A stretch of 64,000 nt of DNA, from positions 1-64,000 of the forward strand of contig NZ_BAFQ01000094.1 of assembly GCF_000308375.1 (NCBI RefSeq). Reading direction: 5' to 3'. Positions 49,185-61,905 of the stretch are shown here, piece after piece. The notes beneath the pieces are model-generated. The model searched no databases. It worked only from the letters and a program-made list of their open reading frames with translations, and was not told where the DNA came from. The stretch comes from Nocardia aobensis NBRC 100429 (GTDB lineage Bacteria; Actinomycetota; Actinomycetes; Mycobacteriales; Mycobacteriaceae). The stretch's first letter is position 1; each line of letters starts with the position of its first letter. The translations under genes and the position numbers were made by a program.

Positions 49185-49984
49185 CAGCTGTAGGTCCTCC
49201 GCTGGTCCGGCGGCGGAATACGCGCGCCCTTGTATTCGACCGGGATCCCGCCGAGCGGGTAGTCCTTGCGCTGCGGATGTCCACGCCAGTCGTCGGGCAT
49301 CATGATCCGCGTCAGCGACGGGTGACCGTCGAAGACGATGCCGAAGAAGTCGTAGGTTTCGCGCTCGTGCCAGTCGCTGGTCGGATACACCGAGAACAGC
49401 GAGGGCATATGCGGATCCGCATCCGGTACCGACACCTCGATCCGCACCCGCCGGTTGTGTGTGATCGACAGCAGGTGATAGGCGGCGTGCAGTTCGCGGC
49501 CCGTGTCGTCGGGGTAGTGCACGCCGTTCACGCCGAGGCACAGTTCGAAGCGCAACGCCGCGTCGTCGCGCAGCGCACGCGCCAGCTCGACGACCCGCTC
49601 GCGTCGCACATGCAGGGTCAGTTCTCCGGCGAAGACCACGATCTTCTCGATCGCGGCGCGAAACACCTCGTCTCCCACCGACTCCGCCAGCGCGGCGACC
49701 ACCTCGTCGAAATAGGAGCCGTAGGGCGCGGGGGTGCTCCCGGGCAGCGTGACGGTCCGCACCAGCCGCCCGTATCCGGAGGTGTCGCCGGTGCCCCGGA
49801 CGCCGAACATGCCGCGGCGCACCCCGATGACCTCGTCGTCGGGCCGGTCGGGGGAGGGGCCGCGCGATTCGGGTTCGATCGCCGGTTCGCCGGCCGGGCC
49901 GGGTGCGCTCGTACCGGAGGAGGATTCGATATCCGCGGGGCTGTCGGGCGGATCGCCGGCGCTGCGCGGTGCGTCCAGACTCAT
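49184..49984 (-). CDS. nuoC: NADH-quinone oxidoreductase subunit C
   Basis: A 266-residue 30-kDa-type subunit. The family motif [20 protein letters not shown] and the end [14 protein letters not shown] are intact. The first 50 residues are a Pro/Ser/Glu-rich extension that is absent from E. coli NuoC and looks disordered. The ATG at 49984 overlaps the nuoB stop by four bases. Confidence 0.96.
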   Translation of the reverse strand: MSLDAPRSAGDPPDSPADIESSSGTSAPGPAGEPAIEPESRGPSPDRPDDEVIGVRRGMFGVRGTGDTSGYGRLVRTVTLPGSTPAPYGSYFDEVVAALAESVGDEVFRAAIEKIVVFAGELTLHVRRERVVELARALRDDAALRFELCLGVNGVHYPDDTGRELHAAYHLLSITHNRRVRIEVSVPDADPHMPSLFSVYPTSDWHERETYDFFGIVFDGHPSLTRIMMPDDWRGHPQRKDYPLGGIPVEYKGARIPPPDQRRTYS

Positions 49985-50535
49985 CGCAGCAGCCCCTCCA
50001 TCCGGATCGTGGGTGTGGAGGCGAGTGCGGCGGCCTCGGCAGCGCGCACGGCCTCGGCGCGGTCGACACCCAGCGGCATCTCCTGGATCTTCTCGTGCAG
50101 TTTCAAGATCGCGTGCAACAGCATCTCCGGGCGCGGCGGACAGCCGGGCAGGTAGATGTCCACGGGCACGACATGGTCGACGCCCTGCACGATGGCGTAG
50201 TTGTTGAACATGCCGCCGGAGGAGGCGCACACCCCCATCGCCAGCACCCATTTGGGTTCGGTCATCTGGTCGTAGACCTGCCGCAGCACGGGCGCCATCT
50301 TCTGGCTGACGCGGCCGGCGACGATCATCAGATCCGCCTGGCGGGGGGAGGCGCGGAAGACCTCCATCCCGAAGCGGGCGCTGTCGAAGCGACCGGCCCC
50401 CGTGGCCATCATCTCGATCGCGCAGCAGGCCAGCCCGAACGTCGCGGGCCACAGCGAGCCCTTACGCATGTATCCGGCGAACTGTTCGACCGTGCTCAGC
50501 AGGAAGCCGCTGGGCAATTTCTCCTCGAGCCCCAT
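49981..50535 (-). CDS. nuoB: NADH-quinone oxidoreductase subunit B
   Basis: A 184-residue subunit carrying cluster N2, the final electron donor to quinone. The ligands are visible: the adjacent cysteines in [12 protein letters not shown], a cysteine in [14 protein letters not shown] and one in [12 protein letters not shown]. Length is typical for actinobacteria. The ATG at 50535 is separated from nuoA by a 103-bp gap, the only sizeable gap in the operon, which contains two hairpins. Confidence 0.97.
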   Translation of the reverse strand: MGLEEKLPSGFLLSTVEQFAGYMRKGSLWPATFGLACCAIEMMATGAGRFDSARFGMEVFRASPRQADLMIVAGRVSQKMAPVLRQVYDQMTEPKWVLAMGVCASSGGMFNNYAIVQGVDHVVPVDIYLPGCPPRPEMLLHAILKLHEKIQEMPLGVDRAEAVRAAEAAALASTPTIRMEGLLR

Positions 50536-50571
50536 CTCGGATCTACTCTCACTTCCGTGTGCGAATCCTCG

Positions 50572-50631
50572 GTCCCGGCGGACGCCGGGACGACGGGTTG
50601 GGTATGCGGTGCCGACGGGCCGATCGGCCCG
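50572..50631. repeat. two palindromes in the nuoA-nuoB gap
   Basis: GTCCCGGC and GCCGGGAC flank a 4-base loop at 50572-50591, and a perfect 16-bp palindrome centred on GATC occupies 50616-50631. The first, followed by GACGG, resembles the short REP-like palindromes scattered in some actinobacterial genomes. They may moderate expression between nuoA and nuoB by transcript folding. Confidence 0.65.
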
Positions 50632-50638
50632 CCCGCGT

Positions 50639-51019
50639 TCAGTCCCAGCTCAGGCCGCCGCGCCTCCACTCGTAGGCGTAGGCCACCGAGACGTTGAAGA
50701 TGAACAGCGCCATGGCCGCCAACCCGAAGACGCCGAGGGCATCGAAGTGCACCGCCCACGGATAGAGGAATACGATCTCGATGTCGAAGATGATGAACAG
50801 CATCGCGGTGAGGTAGTACTTCACCGGAAAACGTTGTCCCGCAGCATTTCCCGGCCCGCCGGCGATGGCGTGCGGGGTGGGTTCGATACCGCATTCGTAG
50901 GCTTCGAGTTTGGCGCGGTTGTAGCGTTTGGGCCCGATCACGGCCGCCAGCAACACCGATCCCAGCGCGAACGCGGCAGCGATCGCACCGAGTACAAGAG
51001 TCGGCACCTGGGTATTCAC
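50639..51019 (-). CDS. nuoA: NADH-quinone oxidoreductase subunit A
   Basis: A 126-residue three-helix membrane subunit, first gene of the operon. [11 protein letters not shown] with the conserved cysteine-containing loop, [26 protein letters not shown] and the acidic FDIEIVF helix are diagnostic. The GTG at 51019 ([11 protein letters not shown]) is used, with a GAGAGGGG stretch about 13 bases upstream; the frame is open further upstream but has no similarity. It is 103 bp from nuoB. Confidence 0.95.
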   Translation of the reverse strand: MNTQVPTLVLGAIAAAFALGSVLLAAVIGPKRYNRAKLEAYECGIEPTPHAIAGGPGNAAGQRFPVKYYLTAMLFIIFDIEIVFLYPWAVHFDALGVFGLAAMALFIFNVSVAYAYEWRRGGLSWD

Positions 51020-51362
51020 AACGACACAACCCCTCTCCCTCGCCGGCAACTGCCGAGGCGGGGCTGACGTCGTCGTCTGCCGGGCCAGTCTCACCCCGAA
51101 GCGCAGCTCGAGCGCGAGCGCGGAACGACAGGGCAGGCAGGGCGCCATTCATATCAACAGCCACGCTCGTGTGAGCTACAGCACAGCCTACAACCGCTCT
51201 TTCTGAATACTCGCGGTTCCGCCCCGGTGTTTGATCGAATTCGGAACTGTCACTTATGACCGAAACAGCGCAATGGCCTCCCGCGGCCGGGCGCGCCGCG
51301 CCTGCCCGGGCACACGAAAACGGCCGGCCGACGAGATGTCGGCCGACCGTGAAAAGCGCTGA
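51020..51362. other. 343-bp gap with the nuo promoter region
   Basis: No gene is recognised. The minus-strand half next to nuoA (51130-51250) is AT-rich and probably holds the nuo promoter, though no clear -35/-10 pair was found. The distal part contains the terminator of the receiver-like gene, listed separately. Confidence 0.6.
51317..51349 (-). terminator. intrinsic terminator of the receiver-like gene
   Basis: Read on the minus strand, a 12-bp stem (CGGTCGGCCGAC with GTCGGCCGGCCG, one G-T pair) around a 5-base loop is followed at once by TTTTCG. It begins 13 bases after the stop codon of the receiver-like gene and would also insulate nuo. Confidence 0.85.
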
Positions 51363-51770
51363 TCAGGCGGCGGGGCGAGCGTTCAGGGCGGTGGTGACCG
51401 CCGAGGTGAGCTGGAACGGATCCAGCGGATGGGCGGCCGCGGCCTCGGCCCGGGACCAGGCGGCGAGCCAGGCATCGTCGGCCCTGCCGGTCAGCACCAC
51501 GATGGGCGGGCAGTCGGCGATTTCGTCCTTGAGCTGCTTGGCCAGCCCCATCCCACCGGTGGGCGTGGCCTCACCGTCGAGAATGGCCAGGTCGATCGCG
51601 CCGGCGTCGAGCTGCTCGATCACCACCGGCGCGGTGGCGGTCTCGCGGTAGTCGAACGGCGGCAGGTCGGGATGCGGATGTTTACCCAGCGCCAGCATCA
51701 CCTGGCGGCGGGTGTCGGCATCGCTGCTGTAGACGAGAACCCGCAGCGCGGGACGGTTCGCATCGGCCAC
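51363..51770 (-). CDS. atypical receiver-domain protein (Rv3143-like)
   Basis: A 135-residue stand-alone receiver fold. LRVLVYSSDADTRRQV starts the domain, ILDGEATPTGGMGLAKQLKD carries the putative phosphoacceptor Asp65, and VVLTGRADD the switch Thr. The acidic pair is weak (SSDAD) and the invariant lysine is replaced by the HPLDP turn, so normal phosphorelay is doubtful. As I recall it, the M. tuberculosis Rv3143 protein is very similar and also lies just upstream of nuoA, so a link to complex I is likely by conserved position. The GTG at 51770 is chosen because LRVLVY follows soon after; its ribosome-binding site is weak. No output domain. Confidence 0.82.
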   Translation of the reverse strand: MADANRPALRVLVYSSDADTRRQVMLALGKHPHPDLPPFDYRETATAPVVIEQLDAGAIDLAILDGEATPTGGMGLAKQLKDEIADCPPIVVLTGRADDAWLAAWSRAEAAAAHPLDPFQLTSAVTTALNARPAA

Positions 51771-52000
51771 CTTCTGGATGCTACGTCCATCCGGGCAGGT
51801 GCGGTGGCGGCTTCGGCGGCAACGGTCCCCGCGCCGGGCGTGGCGCCCGCCTGGCGGCTTCACCGCGAGGTTGATCGTGCCGATCGGAATCGTTGCTGGT
51901 CACCGCGGAGAAAACGCGCGATCCTTATAGGCGGCGGCAGTTCGTCGGCAGAACTGCCCCGGCAGGGCGAAACGACGACAGCTCGACAGGGCGGTGGACG

Positions 52001-52429
52001 ATGCGAATTTCGGAGGTTTTGCGCAACAAAGGGGCCGATGTGGTGACGATCGCGCCGGAGGCGACGGTCGGCCGATTGCTGGCGGTGCTGGCCGAACACA
52101 ACGTCGGCGCGGCGGTGGTGTGTGGTGCGGGCGGCGCACTGGACGGGATCGTGTCGGAGCGGGATGTGGTCCGCTGCCTGCACAGACAGGGCGCACAGCT
52201 GCTGACCCGGCCGGTGTCCGACATCATGACCGCGATCGTGCACACCTGTTCGCCGGAAGATCGGGTGGAGAGTTTGCGCGCGACGATGACCGAACATCGG
52301 ATCCGGCATCTGCCGGTCGTCGATCACGGGCGAATGGTCGGAATCGTGAGTATCGGCGATGTGGTCAAGAGCGCGATCTCGGAATTGCAGGACGAGCGCG
52401 AACACCTCGAGCACTATCTGCAGGGCTGA
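52001..52429 (+). CDS. tandem CBS-domain protein
   Basis: A 142-residue protein consisting of two CBS motifs forming one Bateman module (about residues 8-62 and 72-130). SERDVVRCLHRQG and HLPVVDHGRMVGIVSIGDVVKSAI are the typical CBS beta-alpha ends. It probably senses an adenine nucleotide; no catalytic partner domain is present. It is like the hypoxia-linked CBS proteins of mycobacteria. GGTGGA precedes the ATG. It is divergent from the receiver-like gene (230-bp gap) and is followed by a strong hairpin. Confidence 0.88.
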   Translation: MRISEVLRNKGADVVTIAPEATVGRLLAVLAEHNVGAAVVCGAGGALDGIVSERDVVRCLHRQGAQLLTRPVSDIMTAIVHTCSPEDRVESLRATMTEHRIRHLPVVDHGRMVGIVSIGDVVKSAISELQDEREHLEHYLQG

Positions 52430-52456
52430 ACCTCCGGGACGAGCCGTGACAGGACC

Positions 52457-52484
52457 GTGCCCGGGTCCGGCGGGACCCGGGCAC
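52457..52484 (+). terminator. strong GC hairpin after the CBS-domain gene
   Basis: A perfect 12-bp stem (GTGCCCGGGTCC / GGACCCGGGCAC) with a 4-base loop lies 28 bases after the stop codon. There is no T-tract, so it is an actinobacterial-type terminator candidate. Confidence 0.7.
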
Positions 52485-52877
52485 GAGCGGTGCCGGTGAA
52501 TCATGCCGATTCGGCTGTCGTGCCGAAACCACCATTGCCGCACGGTGATTGGATATTCACCGGTTCGTAACCGTGAAAGTGGTAGGTACGCGGCTTTTTC
52601 GGAGCAGAATTCCCTCGGGCGGTTCGTTCGGAACCACGAGGTCGCCGATGCCGGAATCGGGTGTATCGGGTGGGGTTCGAGACGTGCGCTGTCCCTCGGA
52701 ACTCACTGCCCGGCGTCCGCGCTGTGGAGCGTTCCGAACGGCCGCCGACCACGTCGCATTCCGAGTTCTGGATCCAGCCGATTCGATCGGCGACCGATCG
52801 CGTATTAGGGTGCGTGGCACGCGCGCCGGATCGTTGGTCGGCGGCGCCGGAAACGCCGCTCGATCCGAAGGACATTC
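52485..52877. other. 393-bp gene-free stretch
   Basis: Between the hairpin and the lipoprotein gene no gene is recognised. A minus-strand open frame of 124 codons (52501-52875) lacks a ribosome-binding site and has an Arg/Ser/Gly-rich composition unlike a real protein. The segment 52530-52600 is AT-rich and may contain the lipoprotein promoter. Confidence 0.5.
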
Positions 52878-53270
52878 ATGCGCCGCATCGCATTCGCCGC
52901 GTCCCTGCTCGCCGTCGCCTGCACCGTCGGAGCCTGCGGCGGATCCTCCGACGACCACGCGGCGAGCACGACCACGACATCGGCTGCGGCGCAATCGAGT
53001 TCGGTTGCCGCGGCGGGCGCTCAGGACTGTGGCGCGCAGCCCTGGCCCCGCCCGCTACCCGACTTCCGCGGGAAGCCACTGGGACAGACCGTCGTCGGTG
53101 CGGCGCTGTGCTTCGACATCACCGGCATCACCACCGCGGACGGCCGCGACGTGATGCACGATCCGGGCGCCGCGACGACGCCCTGGACGGTCACCGCCCA
53201 GCAGCCGGCGGCGGGGACGCCGGTCGCCGCGGACACTGCGGTCACGCTGACGGTCGACGTCCCGCACTGA
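52878..53270 (+). CDS. small lipoprotein with PASTA-like C-terminus
   Basis: A 130-residue secreted lipoprotein of unknown function. The signal peptide (MRRIAFAASLLAVACTVGAC) ends in the lipobox VGAC, so Cys20 would be lipidated. A Thr/Ser/Ala-rich linker follows (about residues 24-47). The C-terminal 80 residues contain GKPLGQTVVGAALCF and end with QQPAAGTPVAADTAVTLTV, which resembles a single PASTA repeat, and two cysteines that may pair. GAAGGA precedes the ATG. Convergent with the aldo/keto reductase gene. Confidence 0.78.
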   Translation: MRRIAFAASLLAVACTVGACGGSSDDHAASTTTTSAAAQSSSVAAAGAQDCGAQPWPRPLPDFRGKPLGQTVVGAALCFDITGITTADGRDVMHDPGAATTPWTVTAQQPAAGTPVAADTAVTLTVDVPH

Positions 53271-53273
53271 TCG

Positions 53274-54257
<984 letters not shown>

Positions 54258-54320
54258 GCGAGCGGTCCTCCTGAGGTGCCATCGGTTCGAATGGTGAGTC
54301 CCTGCGAACTCACGGCGCCG

Positions 54321-54351
54321 ACGCTACGACTTGGAGTGCGCTCCAAGTCAA
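54321..54351 (-). promoter_or_regulatory. MerR-type promoter and operator of the aldo/keto reductase
   Basis: On the minus strand, TTGACT (54351-54346) and TAGCGT (54326-54321) are separated by 19 bp, and a perfect 8-bp dyad ACTTGGAG-N4-CTCCAAGT (54329-54348) lies between and over the -35. This is the classic MerR-family activator site. No MerR gene is next to it; the nearest in the window is the TipA-like gene at 18761, whose own site differs. Confidence 0.83.
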
Positions 54352-54355
54352 CCCG

Positions 54356-54814
54356 TCAGCGGGAACCGTCGTCGTCGAGCCGCGCGACCAGCACGGCCAG
54401 TGCGTCGCCCAGGGTGCGCCGCTGCTGCGCATCGATATCGTCGAGGGCGGCGGCGAAGCGCTGGATGCGGGCCGACGTGAGGCCGTTGACCAGAGATTTC
54501 GCCTGTTCGGTGACGGTCAGCAACTGAGCTCTGCCGTCGGCCGGGTCGGCGGTGCGTTCGAGATAACCGTACTTCTCCAGGCCCGATACGATGCGCGACA
54601 TCGTGGGGGCGGTGACGTGTTCGGCGGCGGCCAGATCACCCAGGCGCATCGGGCCGCTGCGGACCAGGGTGCCCAGCGCCGCCGCCGAACCGGGACTCAA
54701 CGAACCCAGGTCACCGGAACGCCGCAGCAGGCGAGTGATCCGGCCGAGCGCGAAGTACAGATCCGCCGCCTCGGCAAGCTCCTCCGCGCTGCGTGCGCGC
54801 TCCTGCTGGATCAT
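54356..54814 (-). CDS. MarR family transcriptional regulator
   Basis: A 152-residue winged helix-turn-helix regulator. The DNA-binding core is GPMRLGDLAAAEHVTAPTMSRIVSGLEKYGYLERTADPADGRAQLLTVT (cited in part: LAAAEHVTAPTMSRIVSGLE and the wing DPADGRAQLL). Length is typical for MarR. TAGGAG lies 11 bases before the ATG at 54814. It sits between cbbR and the aldo/keto reductase on the same strand. The reductase has its own MerR-type promoter, so control by this MarR protein is not assumed. Ligand unknown. Confidence 0.87.
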   Translation of the reverse strand: MIQQERARSAEELAEAADLYFALGRITRLLRRSGDLGSLSPGSAAALGTLVRSGPMRLGDLAAAEHVTAPTMSRIVSGLEKYGYLERTADPADGRAQLLTVTEQAKSLVNGLTSARIQRFAAALDDIDAQQRRTLGDALAVLVARLDDDGSR

Positions 54815-54900
54815 GGGCGTTGTCGCTCCTACGCGTGTGCTGGGACCGTCGGCAGCCGCACCGTCGGCGATATCCGATTCAGTAAGTATGCCCTGCCCGT

Positions 54901-57495
<2,595 letters not shown>

Positions 57496-57527
57496 CCGCC
57501 CGCCCCGACGACCTACAAGGAGACGCA

Positions 57528-57950
57528 ATGCATCTGCGGCAAGGGACGTTCTCCCATCTGCCCGACCTGTCCGATACCGAAATCGGCGCTCAGATCCGCT
57601 ACGCGCTGCTCAACAACTGGCCGGTCTCGATCGAATACACCGACGATCCGCATCCACGCAACGTCTACTGGGAGATGTGGGGGCTGCCGCTGTTCGACCT
57701 CGACGAACCCGACGGCGTGCTCGCCGAGGTGAACGCCTGCCGTTCGACGTTCCCGCACCACTACATCCGCGTCAACGCCTACGACGCGAGCTACGGCCGG
57801 CAGACGACCGCGCTGAGTTTCCTGGTGCAGCGGCCGGCCGACGAACCGGGCTTCCTGGTGGTGCGCACCGAGACCGAGGATCGACGGCAGCACTACGGCC
57901 TGCGGTCCTACGCCACCGATGTGCGCGCGGGCGCGCGCTACCGGGACTGA
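57528..57950 (+). CDS. cbbS: ribulose-bisphosphate carboxylase small subunit
   Basis: A 140-residue small subunit. [19 protein letters not shown] begins like other red-type small subunits, and the core [32 protein letters not shown] matches the family (four-stranded sheet plus two helices). The C-terminal extension after residue 115 is the red-type beta hairpin that lines the L8S8 central channel. AAGGAG precedes the ATG. Needed with CbbL for the hexadecameric enzyme. Confidence 0.96.
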   Translation: MHLRQGTFSHLPDLSDTEIGAQIRYALLNNWPVSIEYTDDPHPRNVYWEMWGLPLFDLDEPDGVLAEVNACRSTFPHHYIRVNAYDASYGRQTTALSFLVQRPADEPGFLVVRTETEDRRQHYGLRSYATDVRAGARYRD

Positions 57951-57975
57951 CGCGATGGTGGACGGGAGGCAGGCG

Positions 57976-59016
57976 ATGTCCGGCGGCACACAGGGCAGCG
58001 GATCGGGGTTCCGGATGTACCGGCCGGGAGCGGGCGGCGCCGCGGGTCCGGGTGCGAATCACACCGAAGCGCACGCGGATTCCGATCCGTCGGAGATCGC
58101 GCTGCCCGACGACGCGACGGTCGATCTGTCGACGGATCTGGCCGGCAAGAACGTCGAGGACACCCTGGCCCGGCTCGATGCGGAGCTGATCGGACTGGCC
58201 ACGGTCAAGAAGCGGGTGCGCGAGATCGCGGCGCTGCTGCTGATCGACCGGGCCCGGCAGCGGTTCGGATTACAGGCCGACCGTCCCACCATGCATATGA
58301 GTTTCACCGGCGGCCCCGGCACCGGGAAGACGACGGTCGCGCTGCGGATGGCGGAGATGTTGCACGCCCTCGGCTACATCCGGAAACCGAAGGTGCACAC
58401 GGTGACCCGCGATGACCTGGTCGGCCAGTTCATCGGCCACACCGCGCCCAAGACCAAGGAGGCGCTGGCCAAGGCCGCGGGCGGAGTGTTGTTCATCGAC
58501 GAGGCGTACTACCTGTTCCGGCCCGAGAACGAGCGGGACTACGGACAGGAGGTGATCGAGATCCTGCTGCAGGAGATGGAGACCGAACGTTCCAGTCTGG
58601 TGGTGATCTTCGCCGGATATCCGGACCGGATGGAGACGTTCTTCTCCGCCAATCCCGGGTTGTCCTCGCGAGTGGCCCACCACATCGAATTCCCGGACTA
58701 CACGCGCGAGGAACTGCTGGCCATCGCGGAAGTCATGGTGGCACAGCAGAATTTCCGTTTCGGCGACTCGGCGACGGCGGCCTTCGACGAATATCTGGCG
58801 GTGCGGATGGCGCGGCCGCGTTTCGCGAATGCGCGCAGTGTCCGCAATGCCGTGGACCGGTGCCGGCTGCGCCAGGCGAATCGCCTGGTGCAGGAGCATC
58901 GCCCGCTCGGCAAGGCCGATCTGATGACGCTGACGACCGAGGACATCTACGGCAGCAGCGTTTTCGGCGACCGCGTCGGCGCCGCGGAGGAGGCGCCGGC
59001 ATGCCCGACGGAATGA
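57976..59016 (+). CDS. cbbX: red-type RuBisCO activase
   Basis: A 346-residue AAA+ ATPase that remodels inhibited red-type RuBisCO by pulling on the CbbL C-terminus. Walker A is GGPGTGKTT (residues 112-120), Walker B VLFIDEA (171-177), with the sensor and arginine-finger regions [19 protein letters not shown] (cited in part) after residue 270. The first 45 residues are a Gly-rich disordered extension. The ATG at 57976 is preferred over one at 57955 because GGGAGG lies six bases before it. Its stop overlaps a possible downstream start of fbp. Confidence 0.95.
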   Translation: MSGGTQGSGSGFRMYRPGAGGAAGPGANHTEAHADSDPSEIALPDDATVDLSTDLAGKNVEDTLARLDAELIGLATVKKRVREIAALLLIDRARQRFGLQADRPTMHMSFTGGPGTGKTTVALRMAEMLHALGYIRKPKVHTVTRDDLVGQFIGHTAPKTKEALAKAAGGVLFIDEAYYLFRPENERDYGQEVIEILLQEMETERSSLVVIFAGYPDRMETFFSANPGLSSRVAHHIEFPDYTREELLAIAEVMVAQQNFRFGDSATAAFDEYLAVRMARPRFANARSVRNAVDRCRLRQANRLVQEHRPLGKADLMTLTTEDIYGSSVFGDRVGAAEEAPACPTE

Positions 59017-60077
59017 AAACCCTCACCCGCTACACCATCGAACAGGAACATCGGCATCCCGGTTCCTCGGGAGAGTTCTCCGCACTGCTCAATGTGGTGT
59101 CCACCGCGGCGAAGATCATCGCCAATCAGGTGACTCGCGGCCGCATCGTGGGGGCGCTGGGTGAATCGGACGGCGCGGATCCACTGCTGAGCCTGCATCG
59201 GCGCATGGACGCCATCGCCAACGACATCATGGTGGAGCAATCCGAATCCAGCGGGCCGCTGTCGGCACTGCTGTCGGAGCAGATGAACGGATTTCATCCG
59301 GTGGCGGGGGAGGTGCGGCGTGGCAAATACATGCTGGCCTTCGATCCGCTGGACGGCTCCTCGAATATCGATGTGAATCTGCCCGTCGGCACGATATTCA
59401 GTGTGTTGCGCGCACCGGAGGACGGGCGGGCGCCGCAGGCGGCGGATTTCCTGCAGCCGGGAGTACGGCAGGTCTGTGCGGGATTCACGCTCTACGGCCC
59501 GGCGACGATGCTGGTCCTCACCACCGGCAGCGGGGTCGACGGATTCACCCTCGACCGGGAGATCGGCGCGTTCGTCCTCACCCACCCCCGCATGCGCATT
59601 CCCGAGGACACCTCGGGATTCGCGATCAATGCCGCCAACGAGCGGTTCTGGCAGCGCCCGGTGCGGCGGTATGTGCACGAATGTCTCGACGGGGTGGACG
59701 GGCCGCGCTCGCGCGATTTCAATATGCGCTGGGTGGCGTCACTGGTCGCCGACGCCTTTCACATCCTCACCCGCGGCGGGGTCTATCTGTATCCCTACGA
59801 CACCCGTGATCCCGGCCGGCCGGGCCGGGTGTCGCTGCTGTACGGCGCCAATCCCATCGCCTTCGTGATCGAACAGGCCGGCGGCGCCGCGACCACCGGC
59901 CACGAACGGGTGCTCGAGGTGGTTCCCGAGCATCCGCATCAGCAGATCCCGCTGGTTTTCGGATCGCGCAACGAGGTGCGCCGGATCGAGCGCTATCACC
60001 GTGAACCCGATGCCGGGCCGCCGTTCGACGCGTCGTTGTTCGGTACCCGCACCCTGTTCCGACCGGCGCGCCATTGA
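59001..60077 (+). CDS. fbp: fructose-1,6-bisphosphatase class I
   Basis: A 358-residue class I FBPase (or dual FBPase/SBPase-like enzyme) hydrolysing FBP to F6P in the Calvin cycle. The metal site is [23 protein letters not shown] (cited in part: DPLDGSSN), with [14 protein letters not shown] later. The ATG at 59001 follows GGAGGAGG and gives MPDGMKT; the ATG at 59013, which overlaps the cbbX stop, is the alternative. Class I FBPases are uncommon in actinobacteria, which normally use class II GlpX, so this copy is probably dedicated to CO2 fixation. Confidence 0.94.
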   Translation: MPDGMKTLTRYTIEQEHRHPGSSGEFSALLNVVSTAAKIIANQVTRGRIVGALGESDGADPLLSLHRRMDAIANDIMVEQSESSGPLSALLSEQMNGFHPVAGEVRRGKYMLAFDPLDGSSNIDVNLPVGTIFSVLRAPEDGRAPQAADFLQPGVRQVCAGFTLYGPATMLVLTTGSGVDGFTLDREIGAFVLTHPRMRIPEDTSGFAINAANERFWQRPVRRYVHECLDGVDGPRSRDFNMRWVASLVADAFHILTRGGVYLYPYDTRDPGRPGRVSLLYGANPIAFVIEQAGGAATTGHERVLEVVPEHPHQQIPLVFGSRNEVRRIERYHREPDAGPPFDASLFGTRTLFRPARH

Positions 60078-60103
60078 ACGCCGGCTGATCGAATCGAGAT
60101 GTC

Positions 60104-60982
60104 ATGTCGCGCAAACATCCCGTGGTCGCCATCACCGGTTCCTCCGGCGCCGGAACGACCAGCGTCACCCGTACTTTCCAGGAAATCTTCCGGCGGGAGG
60201 GCATCAACGCCGCGATCGTGGAGGGGGATTCGTTCCACCGCTACGATCGCGGCGGCATGCAGGTGGCGATGGCCGAAGCCGAAGCCGATCTGAATCTGCA
60301 TTTCTCACACTTCGGCCCGGAGGCCAATCTGCTCACCGAACTGGAGAGCCTGTTCCGCGATTACGGGCAATCCGGGGTCGGGCTGGTGCGCAAATATCTG
60401 CACGACGAGACCGAGGCCAAACCCTACGGACTGGAACCGGGCACCTTCACGCCGTGGGAGGAACTCGCCCCCGGCAGCGACCTGCTGTTCTACGAGGGGC
60501 TGCACGGCGCCGCGGTCACCGGCACGGTCGATGTGGCGCGCTATGCGGATCTGCTGGTGGGCGTGGTGCCGATCGTGAATCTGGAATGGATTCAGAAGGT
60601 CATCCGCGACAAGACCGAGCGCGGCTATTCCAGCGAAGCGGTGATCGATACGATCCTGCGGCGCATGCCCGACTACGTGAAGTACATCTGCCCGCAGTTC
60701 TCGCGCACCTACGTCAATTTCCAGCGGGTGCCGACGGTGGATACCTCTAATCCGTTCACCGCCCGCAGCATCCCGACCGCCGACGAAAGTTTCGTCGTGA
60801 TCCGCTTCGCCGATCCGAAGGTGATCGATTTCCCGTATCTGCTGTCGATGCTGCACGATTCGTTCATGTCGCGTCCGAACTGCATCGTGGTGCCGGGCGG
60901 CAAGATGGATCTGGCGATGCAGCTGATCTTCACACCGCTCATTCTGCGGTTGATGGACAAACGGCCCGGCCCGCGCGCATAA
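60104..60982 (+). CDS. prkB: phosphoribulokinase
   Basis: A 292-residue phosphoribulokinase of the bacterial octameric type, making RuBP from ribulose 5-phosphate and ATP. The P-loop GSSGAGTTS is at residues 12-20 and GDSFHRYDR (about 41-49) binds substrate. Length is that of the proteobacterial form. This enzyme and RuBisCO are the two reactions unique to the Calvin cycle, and both are here in one operon. No further cbb gene follows. Confidence 0.95.
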   Translation: MSRKHPVVAITGSSGAGTTSVTRTFQEIFRREGINAAIVEGDSFHRYDRGGMQVAMAEAEADLNLHFSHFGPEANLLTELESLFRDYGQSGVGLVRKYLHDETEAKPYGLEPGTFTPWEELAPGSDLLFYEGLHGAAVTGTVDVARYADLLVGVVPIVNLEWIQKVIRDKTERGYSSEAVIDTILRRMPDYVKYICPQFSRTYVNFQRVPTVDTSNPFTARSIPTADESFVVIRFADPKVIDFPYLLSMLHDSFMSRPNCIVVPGGKMDLAMQLIFTPLILRLMDKRPGPRA

Positions 60983-61046
60983 CCCGCCCCGAGAACGGGT
61001 GTTTCGACGCTCGCGCACGGCGATGTCGCGGAGTTGAATCGACGCT

Positions 61047-61880
61047 ATGTGGTCGATGAATGTGAGCGCCACGTGGGCCGCGGCGCGCCGGAATGCACCT
61101 GATGCCGGATCCGGGCCGCTCCGGCAGGTGCTCGAGGAATTCGCCGATATCGAAATCGTGGACCGATCGATGACGCTGGCGGCCAAGATCTTCACCTGCG
61201 TACTGCCCGTGATCATCGCCGGGTCCGTGTTCTCCCAGCTCGATCTGGCGACCCGCGCCATCGACGATCAGCTCGGGTTGAACCGGACGACGTTCCGGTC
61301 CGCCTTCGGAGTCGTCGCGTCGACCGATCCGACATTCGCGGCGTTCGGGGTCGTCGGACTGCTGATGGTCGTGATCAGTGGCGCCTCGTTCGCCAAAACA
61401 CTCGCGCGGATCTACGGCAAGCTCTGGGACGTGCCGGCGATCGGCCTGCGCGACGCATGGCGCTGGCCGGTGGTTCTGCTCGTCGTCGCATTCTCGGCCG
61501 CGACGATCGGGGCCGTGCGCGAACTGGCCGGGCTCCGCTATTTCGGACTGCCGCTCACCCTGGCCGGCGAGTTGCTGGTGTGGATGATCGTATGGACCCT
61601 GTGCGCGTACTTGCTCACGATGGGCACGCTGCGCGGGCGGGCACTGTGGGTGACCGGAGCGCTGACGGCTGTCGGATTGACCTCGGTCCGGGCCGGAGGA
61701 CGCCTGGTGCTGCCGAAGATCACCGCCTCCGCGCAGGCGAAGTTCGGGCTGCTCGGCCCGGTGTTCACCGCGATCAGTTGGCTTTTCGTGCTGTCGGTCG
61801 TGGTGGTCGGGGCGGCGACGATCGCCAAGGTGCTGGTTCCCGGCCCGGCGCCCACCGCGGCGGAGGGCGCCGAACGGTGA
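61047..61880 (+). CDS. YihY/BrkB-like membrane protein
   Basis: A 277-residue membrane protein with about six helices (near residues 48-70, 88-112, 130-150, 165-190, 195-215, 238-262). DRSMTLAAKIFTCVLPVIIAGSVF resembles the first helix of the YihY/virulence factor BrkB family, and FAKTLARIYGKLWDV the conserved SFTxxLxxAYGxVW-like loop. Function is not established for the family. The ATG at 61047 has GGAG 14 bases upstream; an ATG three codons later is possible. It is not clearly part of the cbb operon (64-bp gap). Confidence 0.72.
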   Translation: MWSMNVSATWAAARRNAPDAGSGPLRQVLEEFADIEIVDRSMTLAAKIFTCVLPVIIAGSVFSQLDLATRAIDDQLGLNRTTFRSAFGVVASTDPTFAAFGVVGLLMVVISGASFAKTLARIYGKLWDVPAIGLRDAWRWPVVLLVVAFSAATIGAVRELAGLRYFGLPLTLAGELLVWMIVWTLCAYLLTMGTLRGRALWVTGALTAVGLTSVRAGGRLVLPKITASAQAKFGLLGPVFTAISWLFVLSVVVVGAATIAKVLVPGPAPTAAEGAER

Positions 61881-61905
61881 CGGGTGATCCCCGCCCGCCT
61901 CTGCG

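Noticed and set aside
52501..52875. 124-codon minus-strand open frame in the gap before the lipoprotein gene
   Set aside because: No ribosome-binding site, composition unlike a protein, overlaps the likely promoter of the lipoprotein gene.
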